From assembly GCA_937120495.1 (NCBI GenBank), contig CAKZJW010000004.1:1-64000 (forward strand): a DNA stretch of 64,000 bases, written 5' to 3'. The DNA is from an uncultured Oligoflexia bacterium (GTDB lineage Bacteria > Bdellovibrionota > Bacteriovoracia > Bacteriovoracales > Bacteriovoracaceae). Below are positions 35,801-43,749 of the stretch, piece by piece. How positions within the stretch are numbered: the first letter of the stretch is position 1; each line of letters opens with the position of its first letter. The notes beneath the pieces were generated by a model. It was not told where the DNA came from. It did no database searches and saw only the letters and a list, made by a program, of their open reading frames with translations. A program made the translations under genes and the position numbers.

Positions 35801-36420
35801 CCAAAACCAACTGTAGGTGTTGAAGGTGTAATAATAAGAGCAGGGTTTATTGTAACACTTGCGTAGGCCGTATTATTTGAAGAGTCTTTTACTTCAATAA
35901 CTGTAGATCCATTTAATACCCCTGTTGAATCATAGACCCCAGAGCTTGAATTTACAGAACCAGCACCCGCAACAATACTATAAGTATATGGCGGAATCCC
36001 ACCTGAGCCTGAAAAAGTAACATTGGCACCAGTATTTAGAATTGAACTTGTTGGAGTAATAGAGATGGGAAGAGAAATGCTTACAGTAGCAAAAGCTTCT
36101 TCACCTTTTATATCAACCGCTCTTATTACCGCTGTTCCAGAATGTGCAGGAGCAGTGTATGCACCAGTAGGTGTTACAACACCAACACCAGAACTTAAAC
36201 TATATGTATAAGGTTCTTGCCCACCACTAGCAATAAAATTTACAGATTCACCAGTGAACAAAAACTTATTGTCTGGATTTATAGACATGAGACTAACATT
36301 AATCTCTGGCCCGTTTGAGACTCCAAAGGCTTTCTCTGCTGAATTACTTGTCCCTTTACATCCACTAATAATAAATAAAGTGATTATTAAGAATGAATTT
36401 AAAAATGATTTTAAGGTCAT
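32839..36420 (-). CDS. lipoprotein with four Ig-like repeats and about 14 RCC1 units (paralogue B)
   Basis: 1193 residues, the same architecture as its downstream neighbour: lipobox IISGC, four Ig-like repeats with GGxxPYTYS and TGVYTAPG motifs, then about 14 RCC1 units with KCWGxNGYGQLG motifs and spacer words such as EMGDNLPFVNLGTGRS. The first unit is KCFGRLG and one is ACWGYGG, so repeats have drifted individually. It is first in a two-gene operon with a 4-base overlap and divergent from the motor operon at 36579. RCC1 propellers bind proteins, lipids or chromatin in other systems; an extracellular lipoprotein form suggests adhesion or recognition (inference). Confidence 0.85.
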   Translation of the reverse strand: MTLKSFLNSFLIITLFIISGCKGTSNSAEKAFGVSNGPEINVSLMSINPDNKFLFTGESVNFIASGGQEPYTYSLSSGVGVVTPTGAYTAPAHSGTAVIRAVDIKGEEAFATVSISLPISITPTSSILNTGANVTFSGSGGIPPYTYSIVAGAGSVNSSSGVYDSTGVLNGSTVIEVKDSSNNTAYASVTINPALIITPSTPTVGFGEQINYSTNGGDNPYTYTILAGSGSINSTTGIFVAPNAPGTTVVRVTDSSSNTIDSVITIIDKPQISSPSSLVGINRELVFSTTNGSAPYTYSVSSGGGSINPATGVYTAPGTLGPVVIQVSDLNGNTDSATINVFVPPMLALGSLHSCVLDFTDLTTSSAKCFGRLGVDTGTRGMIGDKPFYFLGDSSSDLGDNLAAINLGSGINARAVRVGRYSTCAVSTTNQVKCWGYNNYGQRGVGTRTSIGYKDGQMGDNLPFMNLGTGRSINSVLPIEDAFDINHHTACAILDDNSLKCWGYNGNGKLGRGNTSAISDGATEVGDNIPTVNLGAETAVKVSVGVYHTCVLTASNKVKCWGHNGYGQTGLGITNTTGDHPSETPNLLSEVNLGTGKTAKDICTGFYHSCAILDNDQVKCWGRNYQGELGHERATQNIGRAPAEMGDNLPFVNLGTGRSAKKLACMGEATCTILDNDQIKCWGDNGYGQLGVGSTADSGKNSTLMGDSMLEVNLGAGRSATKISAGTYQVCAILDNGDTKCWGRNNSAGLAQGHLFDVGKSPLSLGDNLSPINISSTATITSIQVRDYAGCASLSDNTIKCWGSDYYGSRGTEDFLIGDSPSDMGSNLTALNTGSEPSFKKLKSYIYVTCGLNTNDQLACWGYGGEGSRASGNGSNRGHLATHWGDGNIQYINFGFGRTVKDFDVGYRGGCAVLSDNSVKCWGRNDNGQLGHGNKTDRGDQLAEVGDNFINTDLGNVSTPVQVASGTHFNCARFTNGKIKCWGYNGYGQLGIGNLTQKGDGANEMGNNLPFINLGAAVSSKNICAGDNFVCSLNTNNQVKCWGIKDYLGIGAVDHKGKTPADMGDNLPFVNLGTNRSVKSMSCGRRHTCVVMDNDHVKCWGNNTYGQLGIGNTTQMGDGSLEMGDNLPIVNLGTNKTAIDVFAGESHSCATLNDGTVKCWGRNDNAQLGLGHKANIGTLSITLGDSLPGVDYK

Positions 36421-36578
36421 TTTTCCCTCTATTGCTAGTTTAAGACCACTAAAGAGTGATCGCTCAAACTTATATCGGAAATTTAGGATAGTTTTATTAA
36501 AGAAATATTAAGGCGGCAGAACTTTCCTTTCGATATATTAAGATTTAGTTAAGAAGAATTAAGTCCGAATTAGAGATT

Positions 36579-37193
36579 ATGAAAAATTTAATAGTTCTAT
36601 TCACATTTTTAATTTTATCCAGTTGCGCTTCAATCACGAAGTATGAGTTTAGTATAGAGAGTAGTCCTGGCACTGCTGAACTCTACTTATATAGTGAAGT
36701 TCAAAAGAAATTTATCTTATTAGGTGAAACACCATTCACTATTGAAACAAGTAAAATTAAAAAATATCTAAAAGAAACAAGTTCATTTGCAGCTTTTAGA
36801 ATAGAGAAAAAAGGACACGCTATAGAAAATGTTCTTTATGATATTAAATCTAAAAAAAGATTTAAATATCTTGTTGAGCTTAAAAAAATAGAAATGTGGT
36901 CAGACGTTAATGCCGAATTATCGAGTAAACTTGCAAATAATATTGCAAAAAGAGTTCAGACAATAAATAGCCAAATAATGCAAAAAGATTTGGCGAAAGC
37001 TCTAATACAGACAGATAAATTATTAGAACAATACCCAAAAGCATATATATTCCATGATATTAAAGGAAGTATTCATCTTCTAAAGGGCAATAAAAAACTT
37101 GCTCTAGCTAGCTTGAAAAAATCATTATCGCTAAATCCTGGAAATGTTCAAACAGAAAAAATAGTAAGTGTACTTGAAGGAAAAAAACAATGA
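36579..37193 (+). CDS. lipoprotein with PEGA-like domain and TPR
   Basis: 204 residues. The lipobox ends LILSSC (cysteine near residue 16). The next region (SSPGTAELYLYS, GETPFTI, FRIEKKGHAIENV) fits a PEGA-type domain, a beta fold common in surface and cell-envelope proteins. The C-terminal half has TPR-like helices (KALIQTDKLLEQYPKAYIFH, LALASLKKSLSLNPGN). It starts the motor operon and overlaps motA by 4 bases, suggesting it is an envelope partner of the stator. Confidence 0.75.
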   Translation: MKNLIVLFTFLILSSCASITKYEFSIESSPGTAELYLYSEVQKKFILLGETPFTIETSKIKKYLKETSSFAAFRIEKKGHAIENVLYDIKSKKRFKYLVELKKIEMWSDVNAELSSKLANNIAKRVQTINSQIMQKDLAKALIQTDKLLEQYPKAYIFHDIKGSIHLLKGNKKLALASLKKSLSLNPGNVQTEKIVSVLEGKKQ

Positions 37194-37993
37194 GATCATC
37201 AGTATTAGGTTTATTTGCAGGGTTATTAATTGTTGTATACTCAGTAATACATACAAACGACGAAGTATTTACTTTCTTGAATGGAATATCGATCTTGATT
37301 GTTTTTGGTGGAACTATTTCTGCTGCAATTATCACTCACGGTGTAGGACAGATCAAAGACATTTTCTTTATGTTCTTTAAGGCTTTTAAAACATCTAAGT
37401 ATGATGAAGTTAGAACGATAAAAGAAGCAATTGAAATATCTAAAAAAGTAAGCCAAGGATACTCTGCACATGATTTAGCAAATGGAGATTATCATCCTTA
37501 CGTTAAAGACGGACTTCGATTAATAGAAAATCAATTTTCAAAAGAAAGAATAATAAGCATTAGTAAAAGAATGCTACAAGAAAGAGCAAATCATTATAAG
37601 ACAAGCATTGATCAATTGGATGTTCTTGGTAAATATCCACCAGCATTTGGAATGATGGGAACGATTATTGGTCTTATTGCAGTTATGAAAAAAATGGGAG
37701 TAGATACCGGTATTGAAAATGTTGGTCCGAATATGGCAGTTGCCCTTATAACTACGCTCTATGGGATCTTTTTAGCAAACTATGTAATACATCCTATTAG
37801 TGACAACTTGGCAGCAAGATCTGAAAAAGATTTAAAGATAAGAAGAATAATTGCTGAGGCAATTGTACTTATACAACAAAAAGAAGATCCAATTTATGTA
37901 AGAGAAATGCTTGTGGCTTATTTGTTACCGGCGCAAAGGGCAGAGCTTTTGGCGGAATTGAATACAACAAGAATTAATAAGAGAGCTGCATAA
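37190..37993 (+). CDS. motA: MotA-family stator subunit
   Basis: 267 residues, the size of MotA rather than of shorter TolQ/ExbB. Four membrane helices: about 3-20, 27-48, 145-165 and 178-200. The cytoplasmic loop between helices 2 and 3 would face a rotor. The motifs PPAFGMMGTIIGLIAVMKKM and GPNMAVALITTLYGIFLANY contain the conserved prolines and small residues of the MotA channel. It couples ion flow to movement together with the adjacent MotB, which begins one base after the last coding base. No flagellar genes are near, so it may drive a different motor. Confidence 0.9.
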   Translation: MRSSVLGLFAGLLIVVYSVIHTNDEVFTFLNGISILIVFGGTISAAIITHGVGQIKDIFFMFFKAFKTSKYDEVRTIKEAIEISKKVSQGYSAHDLANGDYHPYVKDGLRLIENQFSKERIISISKRMLQERANHYKTSIDQLDVLGKYPPAFGMMGTIIGLIAVMKKMGVDTGIENVGPNMAVALITTLYGIFLANYVIHPISDNLAARSEKDLKIRRIIAEAIVLIQQKEDPIYVREMLVAYLLPAQRAELLAELNTTRINKRAA

Positions 37994-38646
37994 TGAGTTT
38001 ACACTTTCTAGAAGATTCAAACGATATGACGATACAGAAAAAAAGATCTTCTGTTGACTCTAACTGGGCGATCAGTTTTGCCGATATTGTTACAGTTCTT
38101 CTCTGTTTCTTTATTATTTTTTATATGCTTGAAAAACAGCTTGTGAAGACGACAGGTTTTGGAACAAATAGTGGAACAGTTGTGGGTTATGATCAAAAAT
38201 TTGATACGGTAGAGATTAAATCTCTTGTTGAAACTGTTGAATCATCAAATTTAGCAACTATACATAAGTCTGATGAATTTTTAGAGCTCAGATTTCCTTC
38301 AGAAGTATTTTTTAATAGCGGGAAAACGGATCTTTCGAAAAATGGAGAAAGGATCGTTAACGAAATTATGCCTGTTCTTCTTGATCTCGGTGAAAAATAT
38401 AAACTACAGATTCAAGGCCATGCAGATAAAACACCTGTGAAAAAAGTTAAGAGTAGATGGTGGAAAAATAATATGGAGCTATCTATAGCAAGAGCGCTTT
38501 CAGTTTATAACTATCTTTCAAATAAAAATATTAATAAATCTAAATTAAGTGTTGTGGGGTTTGGTACCACACAAAACTATAAAGAAATAACTTCTTCAGA
38601 TAGAAGAATAACTTTTAGAATAGAGCCGGTAGATCATGAAAATTAA
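37993..38646 (+). CDS. motB: MotB-family stator subunit with OmpA-like domain
   Basis: 217 residues, somewhat short for MotB. The single N-terminal helix contains D31 in NWAISFADIVTVLLCFF, the ion-binding aspartate of MotB. The OmpA-type peptidoglycan-binding domain follows (FFNSGKTDLSKNGERIVNEI, QIQGHADKTPVKK, NMELSIARALSVYNYL, LSVVGFGTTQ). It therefore anchors the stator to peptidoglycan. It overlaps the FliF/FliG-like gene by 11 bases. Confidence 0.92.
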   Translation: MSLHFLEDSNDMTIQKKRSSVDSNWAISFADIVTVLLCFFIIFYMLEKQLVKTTGFGTNSGTVVGYDQKFDTVEIKSLVETVESSNLATIHKSDEFLELRFPSEVFFNSGKTDLSKNGERIVNEIMPVLLDLGEKYKLQIQGHADKTPVKKVKSRWWKNNMELSIARALSVYNYLSNKNINKSKLSVVGFGTTQNYKEITSSDRRITFRIEPVDHEN

Positions 38647-40348
38647 AAAAATGTTAATGTTGTTTATTCTTATAACGTCTTCGTCTTTTGCTTCTTCAAC
38701 AGCAGAACAAAAGCAGGAACTTCGAAAAAAAGTATATAAAGCGCAACTATTTATAAAAAATAGTATTAATAGGGACCTTTCTGGGCTTTCAGGTAAGACA
38801 AACTTTATCTTGGATATAGATTTAAAGGTTAATGACAAAAAAATCTTTGAAGAGGTTGGTGGTCTTGATAATAAATGGGACAAGTTAAAGGCAATGCAGC
38901 TTCCGGGGCTGTTTGTTGAACATAATGCTCAAGAAGACTTAAAAGAAATTAAGCCGATAATGGTTGAAACAGTTTTATCGCATATTGAAAAAATATCTAT
39001 TTCGATTATTTCTCCTAAAGAGATTGAAGATGTTAAGTCATTTAAAAGTACAATTACAAAAATTTTAAAATCAAACTATAATAGATTCGATAAAGTAGAA
39101 ACTGAAATAAATATAAAGGTGGATAAGAATCTATTAAAATCAAAAGTTGTTACTGATATCAAAGCCTTTACAACTCAAAAAACTGAAATTCCACAAGAAG
39201 TTTACGTTTATGTCGCAGCAGGCTTGTTGCTATTTCTTGGAATCTTATTTTATATTTTTAGAGATCTTTCTGGAAGTGTAAAAGGTGTAAAAGGATCAAT
39301 TGAAGATAAAGATTTTTCCTCAAATATTACTTTGGATTCTTTCCCTAGTCCTAAAAAAGAGGAAAGCTTTAACTCCCCAGAAAAAAATCTACAATCAGAT
39401 ACTAGCGCAAAAGAGTTTGGAGCCTATGTCACTGAGATGCGAGAGCTTCTGGTTGACTATTCAGATGTCTTTTCAGAAATGATTGCCTTTAATATGGAAA
39501 CAGAAAGTTTTGTTGATTTAGTTGTACTGATGGAAGTTGTTCCTTCTGAAACGAGAAAGTCAGTTTATGCACAATTGCCAAAAGAAAAAGTTGAAAAGTT
39601 CAGATCTTATCTAATGGAAAATGGAGAAGCTCTTTATAGCAGTGAAGCCGATCTAAAAGCTCATGCAAAGAATATGGTAGGGTTGTTAAAACTATCAAGT
39701 ATAGATCCAGAAAGATTTTATAGTTATTATTTTAAAAATATTATTAAGAGACTTGATTCGACTCAAATCAAAAAGATTTTAAAATCATCAAGCGTAAATG
39801 AACTTATGCATTTGGTGAAGTATGCTCAAAGTTCAAAGGTTGCGTATGCAATGATGGATTCAGGCTTCGATCAAATGCTTTTGAGTTGTGATTACAGAAG
39901 TCTTGAGCAAACTGAAGTAAAGGTATATTTGGAAAAAATTGCAAAGACATGCTTTGCTACTAATGTATCAAAATACACAGATGTAAGAGAGAAGTTATTA
40001 CCTTTCTTAAATGGTGACCTCGAAGAGGTAGTTCTAGGTAAACTTAAATTGAATAAAATTTTAGCATTTGAAGACCTTATTAATGCTCAATTTGACTTTG
40101 TTGTAAATTATGTCAAATCCCTTGTAAGTAGTGATAGAAGAGGTTTACTTGCAACTTTGAGTGAGGAGACGAGACGTAGAATCATTATGGAGCTTCCAGA
40201 GATTCTCTCAGAGCAATTAATGTCTATTGAAGATTATACAATTACAGAAAGTTCTTTATATTTAAAGTCTGTGCTTTATAATGAATTACTAGGTTCAGAT
40301 GATGTTGAATATAAAGAGGTTGCTAAAATTGAAGATGTTGCTGCGTAA
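38636..40348 (+). CDS. membrane protein resembling a FliF C-terminal half joined to FliG (rotor-like)
   Basis: 570 residues: signal peptide 1-22, periplasmic domain about 23-187, one membrane helix about 189-209, a Ser/Lys-rich linker, and a helical cytoplasmic region about 255-555. The periplasmic part has a helix, an ILDIDLKV strand, and a later region before the membrane helix laid out like the ring-building domain of FliF. In the cytoplasmic part ILAFEDLIN (FEDL at 478-481), then SSDRRGLLATLSEETRRRII and LPEILSEQLM, fits the FliG C-terminal torque domain (FEDL, then ALKG...KI...NMSKRAAEML). It overlaps motB, so a stator is encoded with a rotor-like partner. The fold assignment is inference; the domain layout is seen directly. 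Confidence 0.55.
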   Translation: MKIKKMLMLFILITSSSFASSTAEQKQELRKKVYKAQLFIKNSINRDLSGLSGKTNFILDIDLKVNDKKIFEEVGGLDNKWDKLKAMQLPGLFVEHNAQEDLKEIKPIMVETVLSHIEKISISIISPKEIEDVKSFKSTITKILKSNYNRFDKVETEINIKVDKNLLKSKVVTDIKAFTTQKTEIPQEVYVYVAAGLLLFLGILFYIFRDLSGSVKGVKGSIEDKDFSSNITLDSFPSPKKEESFNSPEKNLQSDTSAKEFGAYVTEMRELLVDYSDVFSEMIAFNMETESFVDLVVLMEVVPSETRKSVYAQLPKEKVEKFRSYLMENGEALYSSEADLKAHAKNMVGLLKLSSIDPERFYSYYFKNIIKRLDSTQIKKILKSSSVNELMHLVKYAQSSKVAYAMMDSGFDQMLLSCDYRSLEQTEVKVYLEKIAKTCFATNVSKYTDVREKLLPFLNGDLEEVVLGKLKLNKILAFEDLINAQFDFVVNYVKSLVSSDRRGLLATLSEETRRRIIMELPEILSEQLMSIEDYTITESSLYLKSVLYNELLGSDDVEYKEVAKIEDVAA

Positions 40349-40943
40349 TATATTTTTTTTCTTACTAATACTTTCTACGTCTAAGAATGTTTATTCTGAA
40401 AGTGGAGCTTCTTTAGAGAAAATGGATAGAAATAAGTACTATCTTTCAACTTCATCTAAGTTTGAAGATTCGAGTATTGAAAGTGAGTCTTCAGCTTCTA
40501 GTGTTGAAAGTGAATCAAGCTTTTCAATCTTCTCGCAAACTCTAAACGTTAACTATTTTTTAAATGAAAAATTTTCTGTTGTTGGAAGCTATAACTTTGC
40601 ACTCGTTTTAAGTGTTGATGCAGAAGTTCAGGGTTTTGATCTTGGAATGCAGTATTATTTTCTAGAGAATGGTTCTTCAAAAGAACTGTCTTTTAATGGT
40701 AATTATATTGAGACGTCACCAGAGCTTGCACCATTTGTATATCTTGGAGCAACGACTAGAGACTATCAATTCTCTACAACAAGTTTGAAGTTTCAAGGCC
40801 TATCAGTAAAAGCCGGTGCCGATTATCATATAATTGAAAACTATGTATTAACTGGTGATATATATCTACAATACCTTAAAAATAATAATGTTCGAACGAT
40901 GACAACTTTTGGTGCATCAATATCTATTGGTTATAAATACTAA
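40335..40943 (+). CDS. outer-membrane beta-barrel protein of the motor operon
   Basis: 202 residues from ATG at 40335, which gives a proper signal peptide (MLLRNIFFFLLILSTSKNVYS); a start at 40299 would add a charged leader. The mature protein has a Ser/Glu-rich first loop (EDSSIESESSASSVESESS) and barrel strands (FSVVGSYNFALVLSV, FDLGMQYYF), and ends SIGYKY. It overlaps the FliF/FliG-like gene by 14 bases, so it belongs to the same operon and may be the outer-membrane part of that machine. Confidence 0.7.
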   Translation: MLLRNIFFFLLILSTSKNVYSESGASLEKMDRNKYYLSTSSKFEDSSIESESSASSVESESSFSIFSQTLNVNYFLNEKFSVVGSYNFALVLSVDAEVQGFDLGMQYYFLENGSSKELSFNGNYIETSPELAPFVYLGATTRDYQFSTTSLKFQGLSVKAGADYHIIENYVLTGDIYLQYLKNNNVRTMTTFGASISIGYKY

Positions 40944-40965
40944 ATAATCTATTTTTTCTTTTGTT

Positions 40966-41081
40966 AAAGTCTTCTTTCTTATAGTGTTGAAAAATCTGAA
41001 ACGGATTACGATGATTCAGCAACAGAAGACTCAGATACTGAGGGAAAAACTATTGCATTTCAAGTAGCTTATTTCCTTTAA
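40966..41081 (+). pseudogene. 3' remnant of an outer-membrane barrel gene
   Basis: An open stretch with no start translates to SVEKSETDYDDSATEDSDTE followed by GKTIAFQVAYFL and a stop. The acidic Ser-rich loop followed by a terminal amphipathic strand is the ending expected of barrel genes such as those at 28624 and 40335. It follows the intact barrel gene directly, so it may be the tail of a deleted tandem copy. Confidence 0.45.
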
Positions 41082-41491
41082 AAATTATTTATATCTAAAA
41101 CGGGAGAGCAGTTGCTTGTAAAAACAATTGCTCTCCCGTTCTTTTTTATTCTTTTTATACCAAAAATTCTTTTTAAACCATTTCTTACTCTATTTAGTGG
41201 ATTTGGAAACATGACCATATCAAAGCTTAAAAAAGATTTATGAACTTCTAAAACTTTATGTTCCACTTTTCCTTTTAAAACCTTTGTAATGTTTATTTCG
41301 AAATAGGGATATAATCTTTTGTCGGATAGGTTGGTTTTAAGGATTTTTGGAGTCACCCTAAAGTTTGCTTTTTGAACTATGCCCTCAACAAAAATTGGTG
41401 TTTCTTTAATAAACTTTTCTATATTTGGAACTGCACATTTAGAAAAAGTGTTAAAGCTAAATAAAAATAATAGTGGAACAATGATTTTCAT
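41078..41491 (-). CDS. secreted small protein, possible NTR/TIMP-like fold
   Basis: 137 residues with a signal peptide ending near FNTFS-K. The mature part begins with KCAVP, has a PIFVEGIVQKANF strand pattern, YFEINITKVLKGK, and GRAIVFTSNC near the end. A first and last cysteine around a VF.G.V-KVLKG pattern recalls netrin/TIMP-like domains, but this is a weak match. A strong inverted repeat lies within its 3' coding part. It is convergent with the barrel remnant and overlaps its end by 4 bases. Confidence 0.55.
   Translation of the reverse strand: MKIIVPLLFLFSFNTFSKCAVPNIEKFIKETPIFVEGIVQKANFRVTPKILKTNLSDKRLYPYFEINITKVLKGKVEHKVLEVHKSFLSFDMVMFPNPLNRVRNGLKRIFGIKRIKKNGRAIVFTSNCSPVLDINNF
41099..41147 (+). 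terminator. strong hairpin terminator for the motor operon, inside an opposite-strand gene
   Basis: AACGGGAGAGCAGTTG (41099-41114) pairs with CAATTGCTCTCCCGTT (41125-41140) with one G-T pair, followed by CTTTTTTATT. It faces rightward transcripts from the motor operon. The same bases encode the C-terminal region of the minus-strand gene at 41078-41491. Confidence 0.75.
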
Positions 41492-41541
41492 TTAATTATT
41501 ATAACATGATATATGCCGAACTGCGAAATCAATACTTTCTC

Positions 41542-41570
41542 TTTACTTTTTCATTTAAGCTAAATAATAT
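41542..41570 (+). promoter_or_regulatory. sigma70-type promoter of ffs
   Basis: TTTACT (41542-41547) and TAATAT (41565-41570) with a 17-base spacer. The predicted start at about 41577 coincides with the 5' end of the 4.5S RNA. Confidence 0.65.
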
Positions 41571-41574
41571 CTTT

Positions 41575-41665
41575 GACGGTAGTATCACGACTGAATCATA
41601 GGTTAATCCGCCAGGTCGGGAACGAAGCAACGGGGCTTATTGTTTCTTTGTGTGATACTGCCACT
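41575..41665 (+). ncRNA. ffs: signal recognition particle 4.5S RNA (bacterial small SRP RNA)
   Basis: The apical SRP motif reads GGTTAATCCGCCAGGTCGGG then AACGAAGCAACGG, the Ffh-binding asymmetric loop and tetraloop region. The 5' end GGTAGTATCAC pairs with GTGATACTGCC at the 3' end to close a single long hairpin of about 90 bases. It guides membrane-protein ribosomes to FtsY with Ffh. Location just before dnaX is a common arrangement. Confidence 0.92.
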
Positions 41666-41778
41666 TAATTATCTGAAAACTCCTTACATCTCTTATATTT
41701 ACGCTCTAATGTCCGTCTGCGAATTGACTATTCAAAGGCCTTTATATATTTTGCGCTTACAATTGAGAGAGTTAATAT

Positions 41779-43428
41779 ATGACATACCAAGTACTAGCTA
41801 GGAAATGGCGTCCAAGGGTTTACCAAGACGTTATAGGCCAAGAACACGTTACAAGAACACTGCAAAATTCTGTTTTAAAAAAACAGATTGGTCACGCCTA
41901 TCTTTTGACTGGAACACGTGGTGTTGGAAAGACAACGATTGCAAGAATTTTTGCAAAATCTATTCGTTGTGAAAATTTACAAGAAAATGCAAATCCATGT
42001 TTAGAATGTCCATCGTGTAAGGCAATTGATGAAAATACATCTCTTGATTATATTGAAATTGATGGAGCCTCAAACACTGGTGTTGATAATATACGAGAGC
42101 TAATCGATAACGTTCAATATCTCCCATCAAATGGTGAACATAAAGTTTATGTTATTGATGAGGTTCATATGCTTTCAGTAAATGCATTTAATGCTTTATT
42201 GAAAACTTTAGAAGAGCCACCGGCACATGTTGTATTTATCTTTGCAACAACTGATCCTCAAAAACTTTTAGGTACTGTTTTATCAAGAGTTCAGAGATTT
42301 GATTTTAAGAGTGTCGATATTGAAACACTCTCTTCTCATATAACTAAAATTGCAAAAGAAGAATCTATCCAATTTGATTCACCAAAACTTATCCAAGAAC
42401 TTGCAAAGCATGGAAAAGGATCCGTAAGAGACACTCTTTCTCTAATGGATCAAGTAATGAGTTTATCACTTGATAAAAAAATAAATGAAGACATTTTACT
42501 TATGTCTTTAGGCTTAGCTAAAACTCAATCGTTATCAGGCCTATTGTCAGGGATTCTAGTTGGAGATAAAGAAACTTGTGTAAAAGCATTTAAAAATGTT
42601 TTGCAAGAAAATGTAGATTTAGAAAAATTTATTCTTCAAATTCTAGATTCACTCTTTGATATGATTGAATCTTTAGATGCATCTAATAATATAGAGACAA
42701 ATCTAGTTGATAAAAAACTTTTAGATTCATTATCAGTTTCAGAGCTTTTGTGGGTATATGAAGTTTTAGCAAAAGATTTTGAATGGGCTTTAAAATCATT
42801 AGATCCAGAAAAAAGCATTATGTTTACTTTAATCAAGGTTGCTCTAAGAGAACAAATAATAAATCCAGCTCCTGCAAATATAAACAAAACAACAGAAGCA
42901 GTTCACCAAGAGTTCAAACAACAAGAAGAAATTGTTCAAGAAGATGAGATTGAGGAAGTAGAAGCCGTCGAAGAGGTGATTTTAGAAGCTCCAAAGCCTG
43001 TTGTCGCTAAGACGTGGGAAAACTTTATTGCCTATGCAATGACTCAGTTTAAAGCTATTGCTAGTAATCTTGAAAGAGGGAACCTTCTCCATGAATTGAA
43101 TTTAGATACAGATGTTTTAAACATTGAGATGGGAATTTCTGAATCTGATAAGATCTTTCATGAATACCTAGGGGCACCTGAAAATAAAGAAAAAATTATA
43201 ATGATGCTTCAAGATTTCTTTAAAAAAGAATCATCGTTTAGAATGACACTTTTAGATGAAGAGCAAAAAGAAAAAAAGAATTTTTCAAGTATTGCAGATA
43301 TTGATGAAAAGAAAATTCAAGACAAGCAAGACGAAAGAAAAGAAACAATCTTAAATAATAAACACATTCTTGAAGCACAAAAATTATTCGATACGAAAAT
43401 AGATAAAATTATAATTAATAAAGACTAA
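41779..43428 (+). CDS. dnaX: DNA polymerase III subunit gamma/tau
   Basis: 549 residues. It is the ATPase of the clamp loader of the replicative polymerase. The N-terminus YQVLARKWRPRVYQDVIGQE is diagnostic; Walker A is GTRGVGKTTI and the four zinc cysteines follow (CENLQENANPCLECPSC). VIDEVHMLS is the Walker B and a SRC-like LSRVQRF box is present. The C-terminal third is acidic and coiled, as in tau. It is followed by ybaB and recR in the conserved dnaX-ybaB-recR order, 9 bases away. Confidence 0.97.
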   Translation: MTYQVLARKWRPRVYQDVIGQEHVTRTLQNSVLKKQIGHAYLLTGTRGVGKTTIARIFAKSIRCENLQENANPCLECPSCKAIDENTSLDYIEIDGASNTGVDNIRELIDNVQYLPSNGEHKVYVIDEVHMLSVNAFNALLKTLEEPPAHVVFIFATTDPQKLLGTVLSRVQRFDFKSVDIETLSSHITKIAKEESIQFDSPKLIQELAKHGKGSVRDTLSLMDQVMSLSLDKKINEDILLMSLGLAKTQSLSGLLSGILVGDKETCVKAFKNVLQENVDLEKFILQILDSLFDMIESLDASNNIETNLVDKKLLDSLSVSELLWVYEVLAKDFEWALKSLDPEKSIMFTLIKVALREQIINPAPANINKTTEAVHQEFKQQEEIVQEDEIEEVEAVEEVILEAPKPVVAKTWENFIAYAMTQFKAIASNLERGNLLHELNLDTDVLNIEMGISESDKIFHEYLGAPENKEKIIMMLQDFFKKESSFRMTLLDEEQKEKKNFSSIADIDEKKIQDKQDERKETILNNKHILEAQKLFDTKIDKIIINKD

Positions 43429-43437
43429 GAGGTTATT

Positions 43438-43749
43438 ATGGCTAATATGAATCAAATGATGAAGCAAGCTCAGCAAATGCAAGCAAAACTTGGAACACTT
43501 CAAAAAGAACTTGAAACAAGAGAATTTGAAGGTACTTCAGGTGGCGGTATGGTTAAAGCTATCGTTAATGGGAAACAAGAACTTATCGATATTGTTATTG
43601 ATAAAGAATGTGTTGATCCAAATGACGTAGAAATGTTACAAGATCTTGTTAAGACAGCTCTTAATCAAGCTCTAACAACTTCTCAAGATTCAGTAAGTAA
43701 AGCCATGAGTAAAGTAACTGGTGGACTTTCTATCCCTGGACTTTTCTAG
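43438..43749 (+). CDS. ybaB: YbaB/EbfC family nucleoid-associated protein
   Basis: 103 residues, the typical size. The N-terminal helix MNQMMKQAQQMQAKLGTLQK and the GTSGGGMVKAIVNGKQELI sheet are the family hallmark. It forms a small dimer that binds DNA. It sits between dnaX and recR; recR starts at the base after its stop codon. Confidence 0.95.
   Translation: MANMNQMMKQAQQMQAKLGTLQKELETREFEGTSGGGMVKAIVNGKQELIDIVIDKECVDPNDVEMLQDLVKTALNQALTTSQDSVSKAMSKVTGGLSIPGLF

Noticed and set aside
29306-36420. Periodic DNA repeats that might be read as a CRISPR or satellite array
   Set aside because: The periodicity comes from protein repeats (RCC1 and Ig-like) within two intact reading frames; spacers and exact repeats of CRISPR type are not present.
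43272-43278. A AAA AAG heptamer in dnaX in the correct phase for -1 frameshifting
   Set aside because: It would truncate only about 40 residues, no clear downstream stem-loop is seen, and A-runs are common in this AT-rich DNA. It does not match the gamma-producing position of other dnaX genes.
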